A program made the translations under genes and the position numbers. Below, one piece after another: positions 1 through 8,785 of a DNA stretch of 64,000 bases. Every line of letters starts with the position of its first letter. The stretch's first letter is position 1. The stretch lies in contig OX463855.1 in the NCBI GenBank assembly GCA_949825065.1, positions 39,194,301 to 39,258,300 of the forward strand, in the 5' to 3' direction. Source of the DNA: Odontocerum albicorne (lineage: Eukaryota; Arthropoda; Insecta; Trichoptera; Odontoceridae). The notes beneath the pieces are model-generated. The model searched no databases, had not been told where the DNA came from, and saw only the letters and a list, made by a program, of their open reading frames with translations.

Positions 1-394
1 TTCAAACTTTCTCGGTGGTCTTCCACGTTCTTCGTTTCTCACGTCAAAATCGCCACTTTTGAATTTTTTAAACCACTCAAAGAACTGTGATTTACCAAGA
101 GCATACTCACTGTAAGCTTCGACAAGCATTCGATGCGATTCCGCAGCAGTTTTCTTTAAATGGTAACAGAAATTCAATGCTGTCGGCGAATCGTAGTTTT
201 CAGGCACAAAAACAGACATGTTCAACGCTATAAAAACATATGTAGTTGTATTAAACTTGCATTGTTGTGAGTTAAAAATCTTTGACAAATGTAAACACAA
301 AATAAAGGCGCCAATGACAAGGTTTGAAAGTCTCTACATTGACAACTAGAGCCATCTATGAGCAAATTCCGGTTTCATATTTACATACCTATGT
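1..394 (-). mobile_element. mariner-like element, truncated by the window edge
   Basis: This is the 5' terminal part of a mariner whose transposase would read on the minus strand. It matches, with scattered substitutions, the left part of the complete-ended copy at 60228-61061: same 5' leader, same start region and same helix-turn-helix coding stretch. The outer terminus sits near 370-394, where a degraded version of the TIR (GGTTTCATATTTACA) is visible. The catalytic part would lie left of the window. No intact frame is present. Confidence 0.75.
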
Positions 395-843
395 CTGTCA
401 CACACCTGGTATAAGATTGGCTGCGAAAGTAGAATTAAATAATGCCCCCGGGCTCCCCAGACCTCACGCTGACTTTTTTTATCGGAACTCATCAAAGATA
501 AAGTCAATTAGAACCGATAAAAGATGTGTTGTTTCGTTATACTCTGAAATGTTGAAAATTAAATATTGCGTAATTATTAAGTTTCGAAATAAGGGAAAAA
601 TTTGACAGAAATTAAACGATGTCAGCATCTACATGTCGTTTAATTTCTACCGGGTTTTTCCTTCTTTCGAAAGAGACTTGATAACTTGCAATCTGTAATT
701 TTTAACATTCCAGAACATAGCGAAACAACAAGTCTTCTATCGGATCTAGTTATCACAGTACTGAGAGTAGAGGTATCAAATCTTGACTGAAACATCGCCT
801 GATTGTGCATTAACAAAAAATAAAAAAATATAAATGTACTCAC

Positions 844-2335
844 TTGACACAATTAACACAGTCTGTATGAGCGTCACTAACATAGTGAATTTTTTTATGA
901 GTTAGAGGATCGAATATTAAAATAGATTTCTTTTCACACGCAGCAACCAAGAGAGATCTGAGAAAAAAAATTATAAATCTTTAACAAAATAATTTAAGAT
1001 GAATACAAGTTATGGAAAATTATAAACACATGTAAAAGTTAATTTTTAAAAATACTACTATCATTTAGGACAGGGGTATCCAACTGAAATCATTTGGTGG
1101 GCCAAATAAAACATTGCAAGTCTTTGATGGGTCACACATACATATATTTTTTTACTTAATAATAATATGACGTTTTTTTATATTAAAAATAAACAAACAC
1201 CTTACAATCGAAATGTTTTATTACTTTGTAAAATTAATTAAACATTTGTGTTATTTAAGTTCAATATATGTTATGTATGTACTCGTATACCACAAAATAT
1301 TACCAAACTTCACCAAGCAGACTTACGTAATTGTCCAAGACTTATTTTAAAGAGGTAAAGAACTCAGATTTGTTTTTAGTGGAATAACGCATACATGGAA
1401 CAAATATTGGATTTTTTGAGAATTTTGTGGTAATTTTATGGCTAGATATTGAGATATAGAAAACACATGGCCTCATTAGTAGAACCTGATGCAAGTTGCT
1501 TTGCAGAATTAAAACCTTCCTACATGTTGATGCAGGGTTACTCAACTCCAGAGGCAAAGTATTGTTCTTAATGTTTTGTTTATATTACGTTATTTATATT
1601 AATAAAGGAGAGCACAAAGTTAGTAGCTATTTCTAAATATTATTGTGATATTCTGGTGAATACTATATATACTTATATTAAAAATATCTAAATTGTAGCA
1701 AAACTCGTTTCCAAGTCTTTGCATACGAATTATAGAGGAGTTGATTTTATAATTAGTATAGCAATTTTCGGTGTAGAAGGGATTGAGCTGTCTTGTGGAT
1801 CTAGTGGGGATACGAAATGAAATACTTGCGAGTAAGTGAGGTGCATCAATCACTGAGTGAATGATTTTGTATAGCAGTACTATATCGGCTGTTTTTCTTC
1901 TGTCACACAGCTTCAAGAGTTTCATTGCATTTAATAAGTTGGGATAATTTCTTTGTTCATGTGGTATTCCAAGTTTAAAATTTATGAATCTTAGAATATC
2001 CCATCCCTGGTATGGAATAGGTTAAAATTGATTTTGTATCAAAAAATAATAAAAACAAATGAAATAATAAAGTTACTTTGGTAACTTGACCGCTCCGAAT
2101 TACTCGAATATTAAAATTATAATTACCCTTCGGGAGAAAATTCTAGATTAAAAACACCCCCATGGCTGATTCCTTTAGCATCTTCTAGGGGGTCCCATTG
2201 AGCACAGGGATTCATGGCACAATAAATACTTTTTGCAAAAGAATCTCCCGCCCCTATAGGTGGTTGAAACCCTAGTTCCCTGTGTCTTAACCAAATTCCC
2301 CCAAAGGCTCCATAGTCTTGAGGTCTAGATCTCAT
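844..2335 (-). CDS. DCAF10: DCAF10 (WDR32)-like WD40 protein, first two coding exons (partial gene)
   Basis: Two exons read on the minus strand: 2335-2127 (start codon at 2335, donor GG|GTAATT) and 957-844 (acceptor after a T-rich tract ending CTCAG, donor AA|GTGAGT). They join in frame through a GG|A glycine codon and encode 107 complete residues. Exon 1 contains WLRHRELGF, then GGVFNLEFSPEG. Exon 2 continues SLLVAACEKKSILIFDPLTH and AHTDCVNCVK, which is a WD40 blade. The order and spacing match the start of the WD40 region of DCAF10/WDR32, a proposed substrate receptor for CUL4-DDB1 ubiquitin ligases. An in-frame TGA lies just upstream of the ATG, so this is probably the true start; the N-terminus is then much shorter than in vertebrates. 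The remaining blades lie left of the window. The 1.2-kb intron holds a LINE relic and a hAT-like end. Assignment rests on remembered family similarity. Confidence 0.82.
1071..1130. repeat. hAT-like terminal fragment
   Basis: The segment opens with CAGGGGTATCCAACTG followed by GGTGGGCCAAAT, the typical look of a hAT/Charlie-type terminus. No matching opposite end or transposase is visible nearby. It lies in the intron of the DCAF10-like gene. Confidence 0.35.
1620..2020 (-). mobile_element. CR1-like LINE relic, reverse transcriptase C-terminal end
   Basis: The minus strand reads RFINFKLGIPHEQ, then LLKLCDRRKTADIVLLYKII, SISFRIPTRSTRQ and RMQRLGNEF. This run is characteristic of the C-terminal tail of CR1/Rex-type non-LTR retrotransposon proteins (DRR...LHKI...RM.RL.N). 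The 5' part is missing. It sits in the intron of the DCAF10-like gene, in the same orientation. Confidence 0.7.
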
Positions 2336-2529
2336 TTTAAAATTTCACTTAGTTACCTACTGAGAATAACCTGCAAATAGAAAAATGTCTTCATTATAAT
2401 TATTGAGGTTGTATATATACATTTTTGAGTCATATCAAAGAAATAACAATAATTAATCACATATTAAAATTTGTAATTTATTTTTATCAAACACTATTTA
2501 TTCCACTTTTTTGTAACGGTATAACCCTA

Positions 2530-2559
2530 CCGGTTTCAAGGCTTTCACCTCATCTTCAG
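2530..2559 (-). ncRNA. hammerhead-like core in the left arm of copy A
   Basis: On the minus strand the arm reads CTGAAGA, T, GAGGT-GAAA-GCCTT, GAAA, CCGG. CTGANGA and GAAA are the invariant halves of a hammerhead core. The middle folds as a short helix capped by a GNRA-type GAAA loop. Stem I and the cleavage site are not evident, so activity is unproven. Confidence 0.4.
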
Positions 2560-2910
2560 GGGAGCACAAACAAGACTAAATTCTGTTTGAACTGGTACCG
2601 ATATACACACTTCAACGGTTGAGGGCTGAGGGGTGAGGGAGGCATGGGACAATTTCGGCCAAGATCGGAGAGATTCTTGGGATATAACTGTTCACCAGAT
2701 GTTCGGATCGATGTACTGACTTTGAAATTTATAGGGCTTCTAATCTGTCCAATTTATTTCCGTTACTACTGATATGTAAGAATTTGGCATCATCGATAGA
2801 AAAGATCTTGGTCGAAATCATCCCATGCCCCCCTCACCCCTCAGCCCCCAACCGTTGAAGCGTGTATATCGGTACCAGTTCGAACAGAATTTAGTCTTGT
2901 TTGTGCTCCC

Positions 2911-2940
2911 CTGAAGATGAGGTGAAAGCCTTGAAACCGG
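2911..2940 (+). ncRNA. hammerhead-like core in the right arm of copy A
   Basis: This is the inverted partner of the motif at 2530-2559, identical over 30 bases and read on the plus strand. It is followed by CGGTA...TACCG, a possible stem III hairpin. Confidence 0.4.
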
Positions 2941-3053
2941 TAGGGTTATACCGTTACAAAAAAGTGGAATAAACAGTGTTTGATAAAAATAAATTACAAT
3001 GTCTTTAAACCTCCACAACGTTAATGCCTTAACTATAAACAACATATTAAAAT

Positions 3054-3566
3054 GTCTTCAATTAAATAGTAAACATGTGCTTAAAAACATGATATATGTG
3101 TTTATTCAATACTGAAATTTTAATAATCATAGTATAAATAGGACAAAACCCGTACGGCTGTCAAATACTTGGATTCTCTCCGAAAGTAATTCGAAATTTG
3201 AATCTCGATGGATACGTGATACTGAACGAATTTTAAATACCTAGCTAACAATTTTTGAACCGATGTAAAAGGGGACGATGTATAAATGATATATATAAAC
3301 AAATTTTACATTTATGAATACATATTTTCATAAATGTAGAATTTGTTTTACTTCTGTGAATATTTCACGGGTTGCCACTAGTATTACATGTTATTAATAC
3401 CCATTAAAATGTATGTGAGGGATGAACAAGTGAAAATTAAAAATATAACGCAGCTACTAAGCTAACATATGGTAGTCATATTAGTTCTCATCTTAAATGT
3501 CTATATTGGGTCAAGTGTCGTGAACTAATTTATTTTAAACTGATGTCTTTATATTCAAATCCCTTA
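3054..3566. other. AT-rich intergenic DNA, no recognisable feature
   Basis: No coding pattern, tandem repeat or paired element end was found here. Confidence 0.5.
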
Positions 3567-4109
3567 GGCCTCGGCCACACACGTAGGAGCCTCACTTGAT
3601 GCTTAGAGCTACGCTGCGAGTTAGGCGACATATCCTAGCGAACCAACGCACCGCATACTATCACAATGGCCACACTGCATGCTTCGCACCACACTACATG
3701 ACGATTAGGCACCGAGTGAATCTCCTAGCGAACAGACGTGTTGGTTAATTTTATTGTATCACCGTGATTTTACAAGATTCGCGGAAGTTTTAATAACAGC
3801 TGTGTATAAAAGGGAGCCTTTGTGGAACCCATCGAGCAAATTATACAAAAATGTACCTGTAATAAAATCACTTTGGAATGAAGTTGCACAGGAAGTAAAT
3901 AAAGATGGTAAGTTGTAATGAAATTGGTTAGTTTTGAGAGCGGTTGAGTCAACAAATGATTTTGAGAGTGGCATCGTTTGTTGACTCAACAGCTCTCAAA
4001 TGTATTTGTGTGAAGCACTTTGGTGTGGTCAAGCATGAAGTCACCTAGTATATGAGTCATGTAAAACCTAGCTTAGCACCTAACGAAGCACTTTGGTGTG
4101 GTCTCGGCC
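3567..4109 (+). mobile_element. PIF/Harbinger-like non-autonomous element with TTA target duplication
   Basis: Imperfect terminal inverted repeats start GGCCTCGGCCACAC and, read from the other end, GGCCGAGACCACAC. The element is flanked by TTA at 3564-3566 and 4110-4112, the three-base TWA duplication of PIF/Harbinger elements. The motif AAGCACTTTGGTGTGG occurs twice near the right end and again at 33048-33130, so the family is multi-copy. Inside is a MADF-domain exon (3757-3907). No DDE transposase is present. Confidence 0.65.
3757..3907 (+). pseudogene. MADF-domain exon fragment inside the Harbinger-like element
   Basis: The plus strand encodes FAEVLITAVYKREPLW, then NPSSKLYKN and SLWNEVAQEVNKDG, followed at once by a splice donor (G|GTAAGT). 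The spacing of LI..V...P.LW, YK and W..VA.E fits the first half of a MADF (Adf-1-type Myb/SANT-like) DNA-binding domain. PIF/Harbinger elements carry a second gene for such a protein, so it probably belongs to the element and not to the host. The rest of the domain was not found downstream. Confidence 0.55.
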
Positions 4110-4399
4110 TTAGTAATAGAATTTTTCCATTGTATTTTTTGAATTCGTGTCCGAGAGATGTTTCTTCAGAGAAGAGTAGAACTTTGAGGTTAATTTCATC
4201 TTTAATAAATTGATTGTTCCGAATCGATCCAATAGGTCCTGTAACGTGAGATTGTCTGTCAATTAGTGGTAGAGTAGTTTTAGGAATTATTTGAAGACAA
4301 TCCTTTTTGAGAGGAATTATCAAAATTTAACATAGCCTAGTTTGATAACACTGGCAAAGAATATCAATAAATAAAGACATGCTAGACACACAATAGACA

Positions 4400-4935
4400 A
4401 ATAATTAATGCCTTTGAGATGTGGTGTTGGAAGTGGCTCTTGCGCATTTCATGAACTCCAAGAAATTTTCGAGGTTATAACGTGTCTCTCTGTGTTGTGT
4501 GCAAGAAGAAATTTATGACAATTTGCACACATAACGCGAGAGGATGAAGACAGCCTTGTGTAGACAATTCTAGCAGGAATCTGAATGGAAAAATGAGCAG
4601 AGGTAAAGTATCTATACGTCGAAACGTGTCCTCTCTGTGTTGTGTTCACGAAGAATTTTTTTACACATAACGCAGGAGGATGACGACAGCCTTGTGCAGT
4701 CAATTCTAGCAGGAATCTGAATGAAAAAATGAGCAGAGGTAAAGTATCTATCTGATGGAGTGCCCAGTCGAAAAAAGCAGCAGTTGCTCATTTCAAGAGG
4801 CGCTACATTGGACAAGAGATTACTTGTGCTGAGAAGAATGGTTGATGACCAGGATGATCAATATTCTCAGAATTGACGGATAGATCAAGAAGAAGAGATT
4901 TAAAGGAAAGGCCTGTGTCCAACATGGAAACGAAG
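4400..4935 (+). mobile_element. LINE relic, 3' part of endonuclease/reverse transcriptase ORF
   Basis: The plus strand reads FEMWCWKWLLRIS, typical of the post-RT region of this LINE group, followed by degraded repeats of ...ITREDEDSL. A segment of roughly 110-130 bp is duplicated in tandem (about 4478-4590 and 4612-4745). Stops and frameshifts occur throughout. Confidence 0.5.
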
Positions 4936-5269
4936 AAGGCTAAAACTTAATTAATACAGTCACAAGTTTATAAATATTAGAATATACAAGATCATATGCG
5001 GTGCCTATTCAAATAGTATTGCTGGTAAAACCATTTCCATTAAAAGATAAAAAATATGAATGGTTCTTAAAACCTTGTCAGATAGAAGAAAATGTTTGAC
5101 TTCACAAGAATATTTAAAATCATCAGCTCATATTTCAACAGACCAGAATTAACTGTGCTTGTCCATTACACGCTCCTTGTAGGCCCACCCGGCAAAATAT
5201 TTTATTCTACAATGACATTGTCTCCTGCATAAAAAGACTACACAATTTGGGCAATCAGTATAGGCATTG

Positions 5270-5640
5270 TATTCTTCGGGTACACTGGAGTGATCATTTC
5301 AACATGAACATGCAACGCTCCAAAAGTAAACCTGTAGTCTGTAGAAGAAATGGTTGTAACGGCAACATTGCGGTGGACCGAACATGTGATATGATGGACG
5401 ATCATAGGCTTCCAAAATGCATCTTGTACGGGGAAGTAGTAGGCAAGTGAAAGGTTGGTGGGCAAAGAAAGTGCTACAAGGACAGTTTGTGAGAGTTGCT
5501 GCTGACTTTGTTCGGAATGTTCGAGGACTGAAAGCAGGTGGCTCAGAACCGTGTAGGGTGGAAAGCCACCTATTCTCGGGCTGATGGTATCTCAATAGCT
5601 AGACGTATGAAAAAGTCAGTATGTTGCAAATATGCATCAG
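5270..5640 (+). mobile_element. LINE relic, RT C-terminal tail
   Basis: In shifting frames the plus strand gives LRWTEHVI, DDHRLPKCILYGEV and VGGQRKCYKD, matching the '...WAGHV.RM.D.RLPK..LYGEL..GKR..G.Q.KRYKD' tail common in insect LINE proteins. The frame is broken. A GC-rich inverted repeat follows at 5665-5726. Confidence 0.55.
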
Positions 5641-5664
5641 CATTACTAGCCTCTCTGTGCGTAC

Positions 5665-5726
5665 CGCCCCAACCGTGGGGCCATGAAATACTGAGTCAGA
5701 TAGCGTATGGCCCCGCGGTTGGGGCG
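5665..5726. repeat. GC-rich 20-bp inverted repeat (hairpin)
   Basis: Arms 5665-5684 (CGCCCCAACCGTGGGGCCAT) and 5707-5726 are complementary except at one position, with a 22-base loop. The arms are far richer in GC than the surroundings. Confidence 0.7.
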
Positions 5727-5879
5727 CAGTGATTATTTCTCAAATATTCCCAGATTATGTCAGGATTTGGACTACCAATGACATCTATTTATAATACCAC
5801 ACAATTAAATCATTTATCAGCTAGTTACATGTTTTACTAACTGAACAAACTATGTTTTAAAATTTTAAAAATATCTTAC

Positions 5880-6060
5880 TATTCGAGAGGCTAGGCGACT
5901 CAGCAAGATGCACATTTTTATGACACCTGCAGGAGGAAGTGAGCATCTAGGATCGGGCTGTTTTCTCACAGAAGATCACATGATTGATGTGGAAGAGGAG
6001 CTCAAGATTGACGTTGGAGTGGCGATGGGATCCTTGAATACGAGGCCCAGCAACGATGTA
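5880..6060. repeat. short interspersed segment ending GAGGCCCAGCAACGATG
   Basis: The last 25 or so bases (TACGAGGCCCAGCAACGATG) recur at 15413-15432, so this is probably the 3' tail of a dispersed element. A short open stretch here is not recognisable as a known protein. Confidence 0.35.
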
Positions 6061-7190
6061 TGACTTTTTTATGACTTACTTGTAAGAGCAAAGTGAATAA
6101 ATTTTTCGTGGGTTCGTTTTAAACTGTTTTTTTTTCTATTCTTATACACTGTTTACATGTCATTGTTGAATTTTATTTGTTTTTCAGTAATCTTTTGTAT
6201 TGAAAAGGTCATTTATTCGTTGAAATATAACATATATAATCGAAAGAGGGAGACATTTAAAAAAATAGACTTTCGGTACAAAGTTTTAACAGTTTTCCTA
6301 GGCATACCTGAATTTAAATTAATTATAAAAAAACCTGCATAAAATCCATAATAAAACACATTAATACCAAAATTGCCATTAGGTAATTCAAGAACTCAGA
6401 AAAATGGGAAATAAATTACGAGTAAATATTTGATCAAAACATTACCTCTGATGGCGAATTAAATAGCCTGGCCAATGGAAGGAATCAATTTAAGCTACAG
6501 AATCCATTTGGTATCGTCAATAACGAACTGTCAACGACCATTTGTGATTGTCAATAAGAATTTTCCATGGACAATAAGAATTTTCTGGTAAAACAATTTT
6601 TTTTAAATAAGCTGAATTCAAATAGCGTCTATTGACAATTTAAATCCAATGAATTGAGAAATAAATATAATTTGAAGTTTTAAATAATAAATGCAATATG
6701 AACAAAGAGGACATACACACAAAGAATATTATATAAATCAAATAAGTCACATTATCTCTTCAATCGAAATCTATAGAGTAATACATTTTTCAATGTTATC
6801 AAAATATAAATTTTCACATTAAATTTGCTAATATAATTAAATTGGGCACTTTATGCGAATTACTTAAAATACAAAACATAAACAAATTTTGATTTATGGA
6901 GTGGAAAAATAGAGCATGGAGAATATTTACTTCTTATTCTTGAATAATGGCCGTGAGATCATATATATGAAGGAGTATGGAGAGTATTTATCTAAGTAAT
7001 ATCAAGAAATAGTGATGAAGCAATGAAAACAATGAGAATACAACAAAATGAAAGATTAAAACAAAAATACTGGTAAAGAAAAAGAAGAAGAAACTTAGAG
7101 ATGAAGAAGACAGAAAGCTTATTAAGAATGTGGAGCGAAATATGAAAATATTGGAATGCTGTACCGGAAGGGGCACAAAGAACTGTATGA
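6061..7190. other. AT-rich intergenic DNA, no recognisable feature
   Basis: Mostly AT-rich DNA with no convincing codon pattern and no paired element ends. A purine-rich run (about 7050-7120) is low-complexity. Confidence 0.4.
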
Positions 7191-7640
7191 GAGAACTGTA
7201 TCGTAGGCACGTTGGTTGCCGCGTCGCGCTCAGAGAATCGAGGTCGCGGATTCCCAAGCGAAGATCCAGTAGAAAAAGAAGAAGGTAGCAGGGAGAGATT
7301 CCTCTCAGGCAGTCGAAGTAGGTAGCGGGTCTCAAAGTAAACGCAGTATAGTCGGTAGTACTGAGAAGTAAGTAGGAAGTATATTTTTCACAAACAGGGG
7401 GCCCTCTATATTAATGGTCAGTCGGCCATTCCAAGCGCTCATTACCCGCGAAATACAACAACTTTCGGTGTCCTGAGCGCCGCTTAGGCCAACCGGGCCC
7501 AGACCTACTCCGACGCATCGCTACGCAAGTCACATTTTCCATTGCGGTCGCGAACGCGATCGGAGTCAAACAAACATATATTTTACATAGTTAGCATTTC
7601 AATTTACATAGTTCACAAATACATAGAATTACAAATAGCA
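7190..7640 (-). repeat. dispersed GC-richer repeat, LTR-like, copy 1
   Basis: On the minus strand this matches 46100-46510, sharing TGTATTTCGCG, GTTGGCCTAAGC, CTCAGTACT and GAATCTCT in the same order. It is more GC-rich than its surroundings. The length and lack of ORFs would suit a solo LTR, but no TG...CA ends or target duplication could be defined. Confidence 0.45.
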
Positions 7641-7999
7641 TATTTCCATAGCATAGATTAACATACAGAATTCAATAGGTGAATTTGCCTCCAGATCTAC
7701 ACAGCATTGTCTATTTCATCATACCGCATACACACACACAAAGGTGACGGCACACGTCCGATACAAATGCAATAAGTAAAATGTGGGGAAAGATGATAGA
7801 AAAGGAATGGTTTGGTCAGAAGAACGAATAGTTCATTCGAAATGAAAGGAATATTTTGAAGAACTATACGAGAGAGTGGTGATAGTAATGCAAATAATGG
7901 CGAGTCTAGTATCCATGCACGCGGTTCTCGCTTCAGTCACATTTATACATCTCGTCATGTATGCTTTCCTATTTCTCTACTTCATATCTATCCCTCAGA

Positions 8000-8330
8000 T
8001 AAAATATCTCCAACTATCTTCATTCACTCTCTCCTTGATCTACCTCTTCATTCATTATTTTCAAACATGTATATTTATTTCGTAAATCTTTAACAACTTT
8101 CTTTCAGTTTCGTTAAACTATTTCAAAATCCCATTTCTTCATTTTGCATTAACTTTGATTTCTTACAGTTATAATTCCAATCATTCCTTTCTCTACCGAA
8201 CATTATACCAGATATTTTACGCAAGACTACTATTATTTCTACTACATTTACTATATTCTTATCACCCTCTTTCAATACCCAGGCTTCGCTTTCGTATATC
8301 AAGTTGGGTCACTAGCACAATGGTTGATAT
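8000..8330 (-). mobile_element. LINE relic, RT C-terminal fragment
   Basis: The minus strand encodes YESEAWVLKEGDKN followed by VVLRKISGIMF, resembling the 'YGSEAWVLKE...LRK..GV' region downstream of the RT domain. The remainder is degraded. Confidence 0.5.
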
Positions 8331-8684
8331 ACTACAAAAACAGTAATAAGTGTACGATTTACCTTGTCATCTGTAGCATTTCACCTTTCAAAATATTTTT
8401 TCCTTATAAAAGTGCTTCTAATTATAATGTTAAGTTACACGATAGCCAAACTAAGGTGGCGTAAGCAAGCTTGCAATATGTCTTAATTAAATTTAAAATT
8501 CTGTCAGTATTATAAGTAGAATGTATTCATATCGTAAATGCTCTACTCGTGACATTTTTTAATTGTAAACTTATTTTTTTGGAATTATTCTAAGACGAGT
8601 AAATGGTGAACCGTTTTACATGATTCTAGCTTTAACATACGACAAAAAAATGTTTGAATACAGTGCAACACTGGGAGCTTGGCG

Positions 8685-8698
8685 GTTGCCTTGGAAAC
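8685..8698 (+). promoter_or_regulatory. RFX X-box-like site upstream of IFT54
   Basis: GTTGCC-TT-GGAAAC differs by one base (A for C) from the perfect palindromic X-box form GTTGCC-NN-GGCAAC bound by RFX factors. It ends 87 bp before the IFT54 start codon. X-boxes typically lie within about 150 bp of the start of ciliary genes, so position and gene identity support each other. Function is inferred. Confidence 0.6.
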
Positions 8699-8785
8699 GG
8701 CGACATAAACAGTGATGATGACAACCTGTCAATAAAAATGATTTCATGTATAAAAATTCCTAAGGTTTGCTGAAATAACGGGAAA

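Larger units (their letters stand above)
2471..3042 (-). mobile_element. Penelope-like foldback, copy A, with 11-bp target duplication
   Basis: Two inverted arms (about 2471-2650 and 2820-3004) flank a unique core of about 170 bp. Beyond the right arm is a one-sided tail (3005-3042, ACAACGTTAATGCC...). The insertion is bounded by CATATTAAAAT at 2460-2470 and again at 3043-3053. The arm, tail and duplication pattern recurs at 21395, 31122, 35689, 40247 and 58156. Inverted pseudo-LTR arms plus a one-sided tail are typical of Penelope-like elements. No reverse transcriptase is present, so the class is inferred from structure. Confidence 0.65.

Noticed and set aside
2911..2960. A complete canonical hammerhead ribozyme
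   Set aside because: The core halves and a stem III-like hairpin (CGGTA/TACCG) are there, but stem I pairing and a clear cleavage triplet are missing and one extra T sits after CTGANGA; kept only as hammerhead-like.
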